This document shows, piece after piece, positions 6,754 to 16,800 of a stretch of DNA of 33,409 bases (the first letter of the stretch is position 1; the number at the start of each line of letters is the position of its first letter). The stretch spans positions 1-33,409 of the forward strand of contig NZ_CAMYKH010000040.1 of assembly GCF_947258935.1 (NCBI RefSeq), given 5' to 3'. This DNA comes from an uncultured Muriicola sp. (GTDB lineage Bacteria; Bacteroidota; Bacteroidia; Flavobacteriales; Flavobacteriaceae). The notes under the pieces are model-generated. The model saw nothing but the letters and a program-made list of their open reading frames with translations. It was not told the DNA's origin and searched no databases. Both the position numbers and the translations under genes were made by a program.

Positions 6754-6770
6754 TAAACTATTCTAAGATC

Positions 6771-7925
6771 ATGAGCAAACACCCATTAAAATTCAACAGC
6801 AAGACCATTCATGGAGGCCAGGAACCCGATGCCGCTTATGGCGCCGTAATGCCTCCTATTTATCAAACCTCTACTTATGCCCAAACCACTCCGGGAGGGC
6901 ATAAAGGATACGAATATTCTCGCAGTGCCAACCCTACCAGAACAGCTTTGGAGCGCTCCCTGGCGAGTATTGAAAGCGGACAATACGGCCTGGCTTTTGC
7001 CAGTGGCCTGGCTGCCATAGATGCCGTTATAAAATTACTTTCACCGGGAGATGAAGTTATTTCTACCAATGATCTTTACGGCGGTAGTTACCGGCTGTTT
7101 AAGCAGGTCTTTGAAAAATTTGGAATCACATTTCACTTTATTGGAATGGGAGAAATAGCCGCGATAGAAGAAAAGATCAACAAGAACACAAAATTACTCT
7201 GGGTAGAAACGCCAACGAACCCTATGATGAATGTGATCGACATTAAAGCCACAGCTCAATTGGCTGCAAAACATAAACTACTCCTGGCAGTAGACAATAC
7301 TTTTGCCACCCCCTACCTGCAAAGGCCATTAGAGTTAGGTGCAGATATCGTGATGCATTCTGCAACCAAATACCTCGGAGGGCACAGTGATGTTGTAGTA
7401 GGTGCCCTTGTGGTGAGCGATAAGGAATTGGCAGATAAACTGTATTTTATTCAAAATGCAAGTGGGGCTGTTTGCGGCCCCATGGACAGTTTCCTGGTTC
7501 TAAGGGGTATTAAGACCTTACATGTGCGCATGCAACGGCATTGTGAGAATGGAGAGGCCATAGCCCATTATTTAAAGAAACATCCGAAAATTGAGAAAGT
7601 CTACTGGCCCGGATTTGAGGAACACCCCAACCATGAGGTGGCTAAAAGTCAGATGAGTGATTTTGGTGGTATGATCTCCTTTATTCCCAAAGGCAGTAAC
7701 TTCAAGGAAGCAGTCCATATTGTTGAAAAACTACAGGTCTTTACCTTGGCAGAATCGCTGGGAGGTGTAGAAAGTCTTGCGGGGCATCCTGCCAGTATGA
7801 CCCACGCCAGTATCCCAAAAGTGGAGCGTGAAAAGAGCGGCGTGGTAGATTCTCTTATCCGGCTGAGCGTTGGGATAGAAGATGTAAATGACCTAATTGC
7901 GGATCTTGAACAGGCCATAGGGTAA
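6771..7925 (+). CDS. Cystathionine gamma-synthase / gamma-lyase type PLP enzyme
   Basis: The 384-residue product is a Cys/Met-metabolism PLP-dependent enzyme. It shows the tyrosine/arginine PLP-phosphate region GYEYSRSANPTRTALE, the PLP lysine in SATKYLGGHSD (Lys200), VDNTFATPYLQ before it, and SLGGVESLAGHPASMTHASIP near the C-terminus. The last block is typical of both gamma-synthases and gamma-lyases, so synthesis versus breakdown of cystathionine cannot be decided by eye; the cofactor would act in the cytoplasm. The open frame extends to 6675. The start MSKHPLKFNSKTIHGG at 6771 fits the family length and lies 17 bases after a promoter box. It is monocistronic. Confidence 0.92.
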   Translation: MSKHPLKFNSKTIHGGQEPDAAYGAVMPPIYQTSTYAQTTPGGHKGYEYSRSANPTRTALERSLASIESGQYGLAFASGLAAIDAVIKLLSPGDEVISTNDLYGGSYRLFKQVFEKFGITFHFIGMGEIAAIEEKINKNTKLLWVETPTNPMMNVIDIKATAQLAAKHKLLLAVDNTFATPYLQRPLELGADIVMHSATKYLGGHSDVVVGALVVSDKELADKLYFIQNASGAVCGPMDSFLVLRGIKTLHVRMQRHCENGEAIAHYLKKHPKIEKVYWPGFEEHPNHEVAKSQMSDFGGMISFIPKGSNFKEAVHIVEKLQVFTLAESLGGVESLAGHPASMTHASIPKVEREKSGVVDSLIRLSVGIEDVNDLIADLEQAIG

Positions 7926-7974
7926 GTATTTTATCAAATTGCCAAAAAAAGACCATTAAATTATTTAAATACCA

Positions 7975-7982
7975 TAATTTTG
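7975..7982 (+). promoter_or_regulatory. -7 promoter box for gdhA
   Basis: TAATTTTG fits TAnnTTTG and would start transcription about 40 bases before the gdhA ATG. No clear -33 element at the expected spacing. Confidence 0.5.
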
Positions 7983-8028
7983 CCGGAATATTGATAATTT
8001 AATAACAGCCTAAATTAATTAAGAATAT

Positions 8029-9372
8029 ATGGAAGCAAAAATCAAAGCCTTCATGGATGAAGTGACGGTGAGAAATGGTCATGAACCCGAATTTATCCAG
8101 GCAGTACAGGAAGTAGCAGAAACTGTGATCCCGTACATCGCCAAACATGAAATTTACAATGGCAAGAACATCTTGCTGAGAATGGTAGAACCTGAGCGCC
8201 TGCTTTCATTCAGAGTTGCCTGGGTAGATGATGATGGTGAGATACATGTTAATCGCGGATATCGTATTCAAATGAACTCGGCTATAGGACCTTATAAAGG
8301 TGGGTTGCGCTTCCATCCTAGTGTTAATGCGAGCATCCTTAAATTCCTTGCCTTTGAACAAGTGTTCAAGAACAGTTTAACCACCCTGCCTATGGGCGGT
8401 GGTAAAGGTGGATCCGATTTTGATCCAAAAGGAAAATCGGATGATGAGGTTATGCGTTTTTGCCATGCCTTTATGTTGGAACTTTGCCGGCATATTGGTC
8501 CCAATACGGATGTACCTGCTGGAGATATTGGTGTAGGTGCCCGTGAGATAGGGTTCTTGTTTGGGATGTATAAAAAGATCAGAAATGAGTTTACCGGGGT
8601 ATTGACCGGAAAAGGACTTTCCTGGGGTGGATCCAAGATCAGACCGGAAGCAACTGGCTATGGAACGGTATATTTTGCCCAGAGCATGTTAAAGACCATA
8701 AACAAAGATATAAAAGGAAAAACGGTGGTCATCTCGGGGTCTGGGAACGTAGCACAATTCGCTGCTGAGAAGGTCATTCACCTGGGAGGTAAAGTAGTTA
8801 CATTATCAGATTCAGGAGGCTACATCCACGATAAGGACGGAATCACAGATGAAAAATTGGCCTTTGTAATGGACCTGAAGAATAATAAAAGAGGTCGTAT
8901 CTCAGAATACGTAAGCAAATACAAGTCGGCCAGTTACCATAAAGGCAAAACTCCATGGGATGTGGTATGTGATATTGCCTTACCATGTGCCACTCAGAAT
9001 GAATTAGATGGGCATGGGGCAAAAGCCTTGATAAAGAATGGATGTATTTGTGTGGCCGAAGGGGCCAATATGCCTTCTATGCCAGATGCTATCCATGCTT
9101 TTCACGAAGCTAAAATCTTATTTGCACCCGGAAAAGCATCGAATGCAGGTGGGGTTGCAACCTCTGGTCTGGAAATGTCGCAAAACTCTTTGCGTATCAG
9201 TTGGACACGCGAAGAAGTAGACGAGCGTTTAAAAGGGATCATGGAAGATATACACGACTCTTGTATTGAGTATGGAAAAGATAAAGATGGTTATTGCAAC
9301 TATGTAAAAGGAGCAAATATTGCCGGCTTTGTAAAAGTGGCAGATGCCATGTTAGCCCAAGGAGTTATTTAA
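8029..9372 (+). CDS. gdhA: NADP-type glutamate dehydrogenase
   Basis: The 447-residue product has the normal length for the hexameric bacterial enzyme that aminates 2-oxoglutarate to glutamate. Visible motifs are MNSAIGPYKGGLRFHPSVN (substrate site), TTLPMGGGKGGSDFDPKGKSD with the catalytic lysine region, PAGDIGVGAREIGFLFG, the Rossmann glycines in VVISGSGNVAQFAAE, and CVAEGANMPSM near the C-terminus. Cofactor preference (NADPH) is inferred from the family resemblance. It is a single-gene unit with its own promoter box and a strong terminator at 9395-9425. Confidence 0.96.
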   Translation: MEAKIKAFMDEVTVRNGHEPEFIQAVQEVAETVIPYIAKHEIYNGKNILLRMVEPERLLSFRVAWVDDDGEIHVNRGYRIQMNSAIGPYKGGLRFHPSVNASILKFLAFEQVFKNSLTTLPMGGGKGGSDFDPKGKSDDEVMRFCHAFMLELCRHIGPNTDVPAGDIGVGAREIGFLFGMYKKIRNEFTGVLTGKGLSWGGSKIRPEATGYGTVYFAQSMLKTINKDIKGKTVVISGSGNVAQFAAEKVIHLGGKVVTLSDSGGYIHDKDGITDEKLAFVMDLKNNKRGRISEYVSKYKSASYHKGKTPWDVVCDIALPCATQNELDGHGAKALIKNGCICVAEGANMPSMPDAIHAFHEAKILFAPGKASNAGGVATSGLEMSQNSLRISWTREEVDERLKGIMEDIHDSCIEYGKDKDGYCNYVKGANIAGFVKVADAMLAQGVI

Positions 9373-9394
9373 GAGTCATTCAATAAATCATCAA

Positions 9395-9425
9395 AGCCCT
9401 CTGAGCATTTCTCAGGGGGCTTTTT
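9395..9425 (+). terminator. Rho-independent terminator of gdhA
   Basis: AGCCCTCTGAG (9395-9405) pairs with CTCAGGGGGCT (9411-9421) with one G-U pair, a CATTT loop and a following T-run. It lies 22 bases after the gdhA stop. Confidence 0.9.
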
Positions 9426-9453
9426 ACTATCTTTATATCCCAACCAAGGACCT

Positions 9454-10173
9454 ATGCGCGTAACTACCAGGGCCATTGTACTATCTTCACTTAAATATGG
9501 GGATACAAGCGTGATCGTAAAGGCATTTACCGAATCTGACGGACTTAAAACCTACCTGCTAAAAGGTATAATGGGATCTAGGAAGGGAAAGCTTAAAGTG
9601 GCCTATTTCCAACCTTTGATGCAATTGGAGATAGTGGCAATACACAGGAACAAGGGTACTATGGAGCGTTTGCAGGAAGTGAAAAGCATCTATGCTTATC
9701 AAACATTGCATACCAATGTTACCAAGAATGCCGTTGCTTTTTTTCTGTCGGAGATGTTAGGGAATAGTATCTATGAAGAAGAAAAGAATGAAGGCTTATT
9801 TAGTTTTTTGGAAGCAGCCTTCCAATGGCTGGATACTCATGATCAGATAGCCAATTTTCATCTGTATTTCTTGCTGGAAATTACGAAGTATTTTGGCTTT
9901 TACCCAGAAATTACTACCGGAAGATCTGCCTACTTCGATTTGCAGGATGGAAGGTTTATTCCTCGTCCCGGACTAAATCCAATGTTAACAGGCGATGAAT
10001 TAGACCATTTTACAGCCCTGTTAGGCATAAATTTTGATGCAATCCATACGATCAGGATGGGGAAAGAAGAGAGACAAGCACTGTTACAAAAGATTGTCCT
10101 TTATTTTGAATTACATTTGCACGGTTTTAGAAAACCCAGGTCCCTGGCAGTATTGAACGAAGTTTTTAACTAA
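9454..10173 (+). CDS. recO: DNA repair protein RecO
   Basis: The 239-residue product has the RecO N-terminal OB-fold pattern: TTRAIVLSSLKYGDTSVIVKAFTESDGLKTYLLKGI, then KLKVAYFQPLMQLEIVAI. A helical domain follows (FFLSEMLGNSIYEEEKNEGLFSFLEAA). RecO loads RecA onto SSB-coated single-stranded DNA with RecR. No CxxC zinc motifs are visible, as in many Bacteroidota members. The stop is only two bases from the following TonB-receptor ATG, so the two genes should share a transcript although their functions seem unrelated. Confidence 0.92.
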   Translation: MRVTTRAIVLSSLKYGDTSVIVKAFTESDGLKTYLLKGIMGSRKGKLKVAYFQPLMQLEIVAIHRNKGTMERLQEVKSIYAYQTLHTNVTKNAVAFFLSEMLGNSIYEEEKNEGLFSFLEAAFQWLDTHDQIANFHLYFLLEITKYFGFYPEITTGRSAYFDLQDGRFIPRPGLNPMLTGDELDHFTALLGINFDAIHTIRMGKEERQALLQKIVLYFELHLHGFRKPRSLAVLNEVFN

Positions 10174-10175
10174 GC

Positions 10176-12587
10176 ATGCGCTTATTTTTCTTTTTAGGAT
10201 GTTTATTTATTGTTTCTGGTGGATTGTCACAAGAAATAACGGTATTGGATGCGGACTCAAGACAGCCCATTGTCAATGCAGTGCTCTATAATTCAAATAA
10301 GTCGAGAACTGCCTTGACCGATTTTGATGGAGTCTGTGATCTTTCAAAATTCAATGGAACAGAACGCATTACAATTAGTCATATCGGTTATCAGGCAAGA
10401 TCGGTTACCAAGAATCAACTTCTTAAGCGGGGGAAACGAATTTTTCTGATGCCCCAAACAGAACAGTTAGATGAGGTAGTAATGTCTATCTCTAAATGGG
10501 AACAGCAGAAAAAAGATATTCCTCAGAAGATCTCATCCATCAGCGCACAAACTATTGCGTTTACCAACCCTCAGACTGCAGCCGATCTTTTACAAAACAG
10601 TGGGCAGGTATTTGTTCAGAAAAGTCAGCTTGGCGGGGGGAGCCCTATGATCCGGGGATTTGCGACAAATAGGCTGGTATTATCTGTTGATGGAGTACGA
10701 ATGAACAATGCCATTTTTAGAGGCGGGAATATCCAAAATGTCATTTCAATAGATCCTTTTACGATAAAAAACACAGAAGTAATCTTTGGTCCGGGATCTG
10801 TAATCTACGGAAGTGATGCCATAGGAGGGGTTATGAATTTTCTAACCCTCCAACCTAATTTTATACTTAGAGATTCTGTTGTAATCTCAGGGAATATTAA
10901 TGGCCGTTATGCCTCTGCCAATACAGAAAACACCTACCATGCCGATATCAATATTGCCTCAGAAAAATGGGCATTTTTAAGTAGTGTTACCTATAATAAC
11001 TTTGATGACCTCAAGATGGGGAGTCATGGTCCAGATCGGTATTTGAGAAATACTCTGGTAAATCGACAGAATGATACAGATGTATTAGTTATCAATGAAA
11101 ATCCTAGGAAGCAAGTGCCAACAGCTTACGACCAGATCAATCTTTTACAAAAGATATCTTATAAACCTTCTAATAATTGGCAATACGATCTCGGACTTTA
11201 TTTTTCAGAAACTTCTTCATATTCCAGATACGACCGATTAATTAGACCAAACAGTGATGAGTCAGGATTGCAGTCTGCTGAATGGTACTACGGTCCTCAA
11301 AAATGGTTTATGGGAAATCTTCAGATCTTTAATAATGCCCGCAGCAAATTTTATGATGGGGTAAAACTTACCACAGCTTATCAGTTTTTTGAGGAAAGCA
11401 GGAACGACCGTGATTTTCAGGATCCTATCCTAAACAAAACAAAAGAAAATGTGGATGTGTTCTCTGCCAATATAGATTTTGAGAATAAAAGAATGGGTAA
11501 CCTCCGGCTTTACTATGGAGGAGAATATATTTATAACAAGGTTAATTCTGTGGGGAGCCAAGAGAATATTGAAACAGGTTCGCAAACCAGTGCAGCTTCC
11601 CGCTACCCGGATAACTCAAGTTGGCAAACCCTGGCAGGCTATGTCAATGCGGAGTATAAAGCCAAGCCAAATTTAACCTTACTATCGGGAATACGCTATA
11701 GCCATGTATGGATAGATGCTGTTTTTGACACTACATATTATCCATTTCCCTTTGACGAAGCCAATTTAAACAACGGTGCATTAACCGGGAGTCTGGGACT
11801 AAGCTGGTTTCCCAATCAATCGCTGCAATTTACTTTAAATGGATCCACGGGGTTCAGGGCACCTAATATAGATGATATTGGTAAGGTTTTCGATTCAGAA
11901 CCGGGTTCAGTGGTAGTTCCCAACCCGCAATTAGAACCAGAGTATGCTTACAATATTGAAGCAGGAATAAAAAAGAACTTTAAGGATAAGGCAGTGATTA
12001 GGGCTGCCGCATTCTATACCTACCTGGTAGATGCCCTGGTCAGGAGAGATTTTACATTTAACGGAGAGAGTGAGATCTTGTATAATGGGGAACTAAGTAA
12101 TGTACAGGCCATTCAGAATGCCGCTAAGGCTTATGTCTATGGGTTTGAATTTGGGGCTGAGGTATTCCTGACCAATGAACTGCAACTTACTACGAACCTA
12201 ACCATTACAGAAGGTATTGAAGAGGACGATAGTGGGGAAGAATCGGCCGCCAGGCATGCAGCGCCTACATTTGGGGACCTTCATTTAATATGGATACTAC
12301 CAAGACTAAAAACGGATCTTTTTCTCAACTATAATGGAGAGATCTCGTATGACAACCTTGCCTTAACGGAAAGGAGCAAAGACTATCTCTATGACCTGAA
12401 TGCCAACGGCGATCCCTATGCTCCTTCCTGGTATACACTTAATCTTCGTTCTCAGTTTAAGCTGAGTGAAAAACTTACATCTTCTCTTACCTTAGAAAAT
12501 ATTACAGATCAACGTTATAGATCGTATTCTTCAGGAATTGCCGCCCCGGGAACTAATCTTATTTTAGGATTAGGCTATAAATTCTAA
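10176..12587 (+). CDS. TonB-dependent receptor, haem/siderophore type
   Basis: The 803-residue outer-membrane protein has a signal peptide (to about residue 19, GGLSQ) and a carboxypeptidase-regulatory-like domain (about 20-95; ITVLDADSRQPIVNAVLYN, DFDGVC). The plug domain starts at LDEVVMSISKWEQQKKDIPQ and contains GGGSPMIRGFATNRLVLSVDGVRMNNAIFR and IEVIFGPGS-like VIFGPGSVIYGSDAIGGVM. A 22-strand-type barrel ends in a terminal Phe (GLGYKF). The RGFATNRLVLSVDGVRMNNA stretch recalls haemoglobin/haem receptors of the HmuR group and colicin-I/vitamin-B12-type receptors. An iron-source substrate is likely but inferred. It begins two bases after recO. There is no SusD-like partner, which argues against glycan uptake. 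Confidence 0.9.
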   Translation: MRLFFFLGCLFIVSGGLSQEITVLDADSRQPIVNAVLYNSNKSRTALTDFDGVCDLSKFNGTERITISHIGYQARSVTKNQLLKRGKRIFLMPQTEQLDEVVMSISKWEQQKKDIPQKISSISAQTIAFTNPQTAADLLQNSGQVFVQKSQLGGGSPMIRGFATNRLVLSVDGVRMNNAIFRGGNIQNVISIDPFTIKNTEVIFGPGSVIYGSDAIGGVMNFLTLQPNFILRDSVVISGNINGRYASANTENTYHADINIASEKWAFLSSVTYNNFDDLKMGSHGPDRYLRNTLVNRQNDTDVLVINENPRKQVPTAYDQINLLQKISYKPSNNWQYDLGLYFSETSSYSRYDRLIRPNSDESGLQSAEWYYGPQKWFMGNLQIFNNARSKFYDGVKLTTAYQFFEESRNDRDFQDPILNKTKENVDVFSANIDFENKRMGNLRLYYGGEYIYNKVNSVGSQENIETGSQTSAASRYPDNSSWQTLAGYVNAEYKAKPNLTLLSGIRYSHVWIDAVFDTTYYPFPFDEANLNNGALTGSLGLSWFPNQSLQFTLNGSTGFRAPNIDDIGKVFDSEPGSVVVPNPQLEPEYAYNIEAGIKKNFKDKAVIRAAAFYTYLVDALVRRDFTFNGESEILYNGELSNVQAIQNAAKAYVYGFEFGAEVFLTNELQLTTNLTITEGIEEDDSGEESAARHAAPTFGDLHLIWILPRLKTDLFLNYNGEISYDNLALTERSKDYLYDLNANGDPYAPSWYTLNLRSQFKLSEKLTSSLTLENITDQRYRSYSSGIAAPGTNLILGLGYKF

Positions 12588-12814
12588 CTACAAGACCTAA
12601 AAACTCCACTTTTTTTAAATTTTATTTCTCGTAAAAACAAAGGCGGTTTCTGATCTGAATATCAGTGATATAGGAGCTATAATCGCCCTAAAACGGGTCT
12701 TTTCGGCCATGCATTTTAACGAATTTCTACAAATTTTAACAATCTCTTAGGGGGGTAAATTCCGTAAGCATTGTTGTATGACGAAAGTTTAACCCAAATA
12801 TAAATTTTAACTTT
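12588..12814. other. Intergenic leader before the DUF4382 lipoprotein
   Basis: These 227 bases hold no ORF I would support. They contain a T-rich stretch (CACTTTTTTTAAA) just after the receptor stop but no good terminator stem. They also contain an unusual run TTAGGGGGGTAAATTCCG about 65 bases before the next ATG. No TAnnTTTG box is seen, unlike most other genes here. Confidence 0.4.
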
Positions 12815-13762
12815 ATGAAACATTTTTTTAGAACTTCAACTTTAGTTTTAGCAACAATTCTTTTAACAGTTTCCTGTAGTAAGGATGACAATGAGGCGGA
12901 TATGACAGGGGAATCCTATAATACCACCTTTAAAATCACTGATGCACCTATAGACTATGCCAATGTAGAGGGTGTTTTTGTTACAATCACGGATGTGAAA
13001 GTAGACGGAAATTCACTTGAAGGTTTTACAACCACTACTGTAGACTTGGCTGCTTTGGTAAATGGCCAAACCGCTACTTTGGGAAACCTTGATCTGGCAG
13101 CCAGATCTTATTCTAACATTGAATTGATACTCGATTTTGAGAGCGATGCGAATGGGGCATCACCTGGATGCTATGTGGCTATGGCCAATGGTGCAAAGGA
13201 TCAGATAACTGCTATGACAAACCGTATATCTGTGACAGATTCATTTGAAGTATTTGCCTCCAATGTGAACGAGGTGATCATCGACTTTGATCTTCGAAAG
13301 ACTATTAAAGAAGAGCAAGGAACCATGGGGTCAGATTTTGAATTTGTATCCATGTCCGAACTTTCGGCTGGTATCAGAACAGTAAATGAAGAAACCACCG
13401 GAAGGATCACAGGTACGGCCAATGATGCTCAGAATACCTCAGATAGGATTGTGGTTTATGCTTATGAAGCAGGTACTTTTAATGCCGAAACTGAGACCGC
13501 CGGGCAGGGGGAAAGCAATATTACTTTTAAGAACGCAATAACTAGTTCTGTAGTTAGTTCATTAAATGGCTCCTATAATCTTAGTTTCCTTGAAGAAGGA
13601 AACTACGAATTGGTCTTTGCTTCTTACAACCAGGATGGAGATGTATTTTATTTTAATACCCTATTGGAGGCTGAATCCACTACCGGAGTTAATTTAGGCT
13701 CCATTAGCGTTACTTCGGCACTTCAAATAAGTGCCAATGTTACCATAACCGGAACCAAATAA
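12815..13762 (+). CDS. DUF4382 lipoprotein
   Basis: The 315-residue product has lipobox TVSC (Cys21). A DUF4382-like domain follows (about 38-190): FKITDAPIDYANVEGVFVTITDVKVDG, LGNLDLAARSYSNIELILDFE, SFEVFASNVNEVIIDFDLRKTI. A second beta-sandwich-like region follows (about 195-315; GRITGTANDAQNTSDRIVVYAYEAGTF, GSYNLSFLEEGNYELVFASYN) that resembles carboxypeptidase-regulatory/prealbumin-like repeats. DUF4382 proteins are envelope lipoproteins of unknown function; in Bacteroidota they often lie near sigma/anti-sigma genes, none of which is present here. A perfect hairpin terminator follows at 13783-13808. Confidence 0.87.
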   Translation: MKHFFRTSTLVLATILLTVSCSKDDNEADMTGESYNTTFKITDAPIDYANVEGVFVTITDVKVDGNSLEGFTTTTVDLAALVNGQTATLGNLDLAARSYSNIELILDFESDANGASPGCYVAMANGAKDQITAMTNRISVTDSFEVFASNVNEVIIDFDLRKTIKEEQGTMGSDFEFVSMSELSAGIRTVNEETTGRITGTANDAQNTSDRIVVYAYEAGTFNAETETAGQGESNITFKNAITSSVVSSLNGSYNLSFLEEGNYELVFASYNQDGDVFYFNTLLEAESTTGVNLGSISVTSALQISANVTITGTK

Positions 13763-13782
13763 TAAGTACTCACGCCAAAGTA

Positions 13783-13808
13783 AAAGGCCCTTTAAAGGGC
13801 CTTTTTTT
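13783..13808 (+). terminator. Rho-independent terminator after the DUF4382 gene
   Basis: AAAGGCCC and GGGCCTTT flank a TTTAAA centre (13783-13804, a perfect palindrome), followed by Ts to 13808. It lies 20 bases after the stop codon. Confidence 0.9.
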
Positions 13809-13843
13809 GTACTCCTTTCATTAAGTTTTAAGCTAAAATTCAC

Positions 13844-13851
13844 TAATTTTG
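13844..13851 (+). promoter_or_regulatory. -7 promoter box for the ileS operon
   Basis: TAATTTTG fits TAnnTTTG and lies 31 bases before the ileS ATG at 13883, downstream of the preceding terminator. Confidence 0.55.
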
Positions 13852-13882
13852 CCACCTTTAAATAGGTCAAAGGAAAGGCGAT

Positions 13883-16800
13883 ATGAAATTTCAGGAATAC
13901 AAAGGATTGGATTTATCAAATATTGGAGAGGAGATCCTCCAATTTTGGAATACCCATGAGATTTTTGAAAAAAGCATTTCCACCAGAGAAGGAAAACCCA
14001 ACTATGTCTTTTATGAAGGTCCGCCCTCAGCAAATGGTATGCCGGGTATACACCATGTAATGGCCCGTACAATCAAGGATATTTTTCCCAGGTATAAGAC
14101 CATGAAAGGGTATCAGGTAAAACGAAAGGCCGGCTGGGACACACATGGTCTCCCAATAGAATTGGGCGTTGAGAAAGAACTGGGGATAACCAAAGAAGAT
14201 ATAGGTGTTAAGATCAGTATTGAAGATTACAATACGGCTTGTAAAAAGGCGGTGATGAGGTATACCGATGTCTGGAATTCCATGACCGAGAAGATCGGGT
14301 ACTGGGTAGATATGGAAGATCCGTATATCACCTATAAATCCAAATACATGGAGTCTGTTTGGTGGCTTCTGAAACAGATATATGATAAAGGACTATTGTA
14401 TAAGGGCTATACCATTCAGCCATACTCTCCCAAAGCAGGGACAGGATTAAGTTCTCATGAGTTGAATCAGCCCGGAACCTATCAGGATATTACAGACACC
14501 ACCGTTACAGCACAGTTCAAGATTAAGAGAGAAAGTCAACCATCAATTTTAAAAGAGGTAGAGGGCGATATTTTCCTGTTGGCCTGGACAACTACTCCCT
14601 GGACACTTCCCTCTAATACTGCATTAACCGTTGGCACTAAGATAGATTATGTCCTTGTAAAGACATTCAATCAATACACCTTTGAACCAATGAATGTCAT
14701 CCTGGCAAAAGCACTTGTAGGAGATCAATTCAAAGGAAAATACGAGGAAGTCTCCTCCGAGGGAGAACTTAGTCAGTATAAAAAAGACGATAAAAAAATT
14801 CCCTTCACGGTAGTGCTTGAAATGAAGGGCAAGGAATTAGTAGGTATTCGCTATGAGCAGTTATTGCCGTATGCACTTCCTTACGAAAATCCGCAAAATG
14901 CTTTCAGAGTTATAGCGGGCGATTTTGTAACCACTGAGGATGGAACAGGTATAGTGCATACTGCACCTACTTTTGGAGCAGATGATGCTATGGTAGCAAA
15001 ACAGGCTAAACCGGAGGTGCCTCCCATGTTGGTGCTAGATACATATCAAAATCCGGTTCCCCTAGTAGATTTGCAGGGAAAGTTCAGACCAGAAATGAAG
15101 GAACTGGCCGGGAAGTATGTAAAGAACGAATACTATGAAGAAGGAGAAGCCCCGGAAAGATCGGTAGATGTTGAAATAGCCATCAGACTAAAGGAGGAGA
15201 ATAAAGCTTTCAAAGTAGAAAAATACCTTCATAGCTATCCTAATTGCTGGCGGACAGATAAACCTATTTTGTATTACCCTATGGATTCCTGGTTTATCAA
15301 GGTTACCGATATCAAAGACAGAATGTTCCAACTTAATCAAACAATCAACTGGAAGCCAAAGGCTACCGGTGATGGAAGATTTGGGAATTCTATCTGGCGC
15401 ACTGAAGATGGAACAGAGGAAGTGATAATAGGCTCTTTAACCCAGCTTAAAAGTGAGATATCCAAGGCCGTTTCCGCTGGGGTAATGACAGAAGATATAT
15501 TTGCAGAATTTGAGGCAGGGAATATGGACGAAGCCAATTATGATAAAATAGACCTGCATAAGAATGTTGTAGATGCTATTGTGCTTGTTTCCCCTTCCGG
15601 AAAGCCGATGAAACGAGAATCGGACCTTATTGATGTTTGGTTCGACAGTGGCTCCATGCCCTATGCCCAATGGCATTACCCCTTTGAGAATAAGGACCTT
15701 ATAGATGAAGGAAAGACCTTTCCGGCCGACTTTATAGCCGAAGGAGTTGATCAGACCAGAGGGTGGTTCTATACGCTGCATGCCATAGCAACTATGGTAT
15801 TTGATTCCGTGGCATATAAGAATGTGGTTTCCAATGGACTGGTCCTGGATAAAGATGGCAAGAAAATGTCTAAGCGACTGGGAAATGCCGCAGATCCTTT
15901 TGAGACCATAAAAGAACATGGTCCGGATGCCACTCGTTGGTATTTGATCTCCAATGCAAACCCATGGGATAACCTGAAGTTTGATATGGATGGGATCCTG
16001 GAAGTAAAACGAAAATTCTTCGGGACCCTTTATAACACCTATTCTTTTTTTGCCCTTTACGCGAACATTGATGAGTTTACTTATGACGAGTCTGAAATAC
16101 CGCTAAAAGAACGTCCGGAAATAGATCAATGGATCCTTTCTGAACTTCATTCACTGATAAAAACGGTAGATGAGTCATACGCAGACTATGAACCTACCAA
16201 AGCTGCAAGAGCTATATCGGACTATGTTCAGGAAAATCTGAGCAACTGGTACGTTCGATTATGCCGCAGACGTTTTTGGAAAGGCGACTATCAGCAAGAC
16301 AAAATATCGGCCTATCAGACCCTGCATACCTGTTTACTTACTATAGCCAGATTATCTGCACCTATAGCACCCTTTTTCATGGAACGCTTATATGTAGATC
16401 TAACCCGCAACACAAAAATACATGCGATGGAGAGTGTTCATCTTTCCGATTTCCCAGCCTATGATGCGGCTATTGTGAATAAGGCGTTAGAAAGTAAGAT
16501 GGAAAAGGCGCAGACCATTTCTTCTCTGGTGCTATCTATACGTCAAAAAGAAAAGATCAAAGTACGTCAGCCTCTTCAAAGAGTAATGATCCCCATACTA
16601 GATGATGCACAACGCAGAGAGATAGAAGCAGTTGCCGAACTCATAATGACAGAAGTAAATGTAAAAGAGATAGAACTTCTGGATGATGCCTCAGGGATTT
16701 TGGTTAAAAAGATAAAACCCAACTTTAAGGTTTTAGGCCCTCGTTTTGGGAAGGATATGAAAAAGATCGCACAGGCGGTTGGGAAGTTTAATCAAGAAGA

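Noticed and set aside
10176..12587. SusC-type glycan receptor
   Set aside because: No SusD partner follows, and the plug sequence resembles haem/siderophore receptors more.
15385..15390. GAATTC (EcoRI site) exactly at the ileS deletion junction, possibly a cloning or chimera scar
   Set aside because: The gene, frame and homology continue on both sides within the same ileS, so two unrelated fragments were not joined; a six-base site can arise by chance. Kept only as a reason to check reads.
15437..15919. 160-codon open frame on the minus strand inside ileS
   Set aside because: It is fully antisense to strongly conserved synthetase sequence and has no recognisable protein features.
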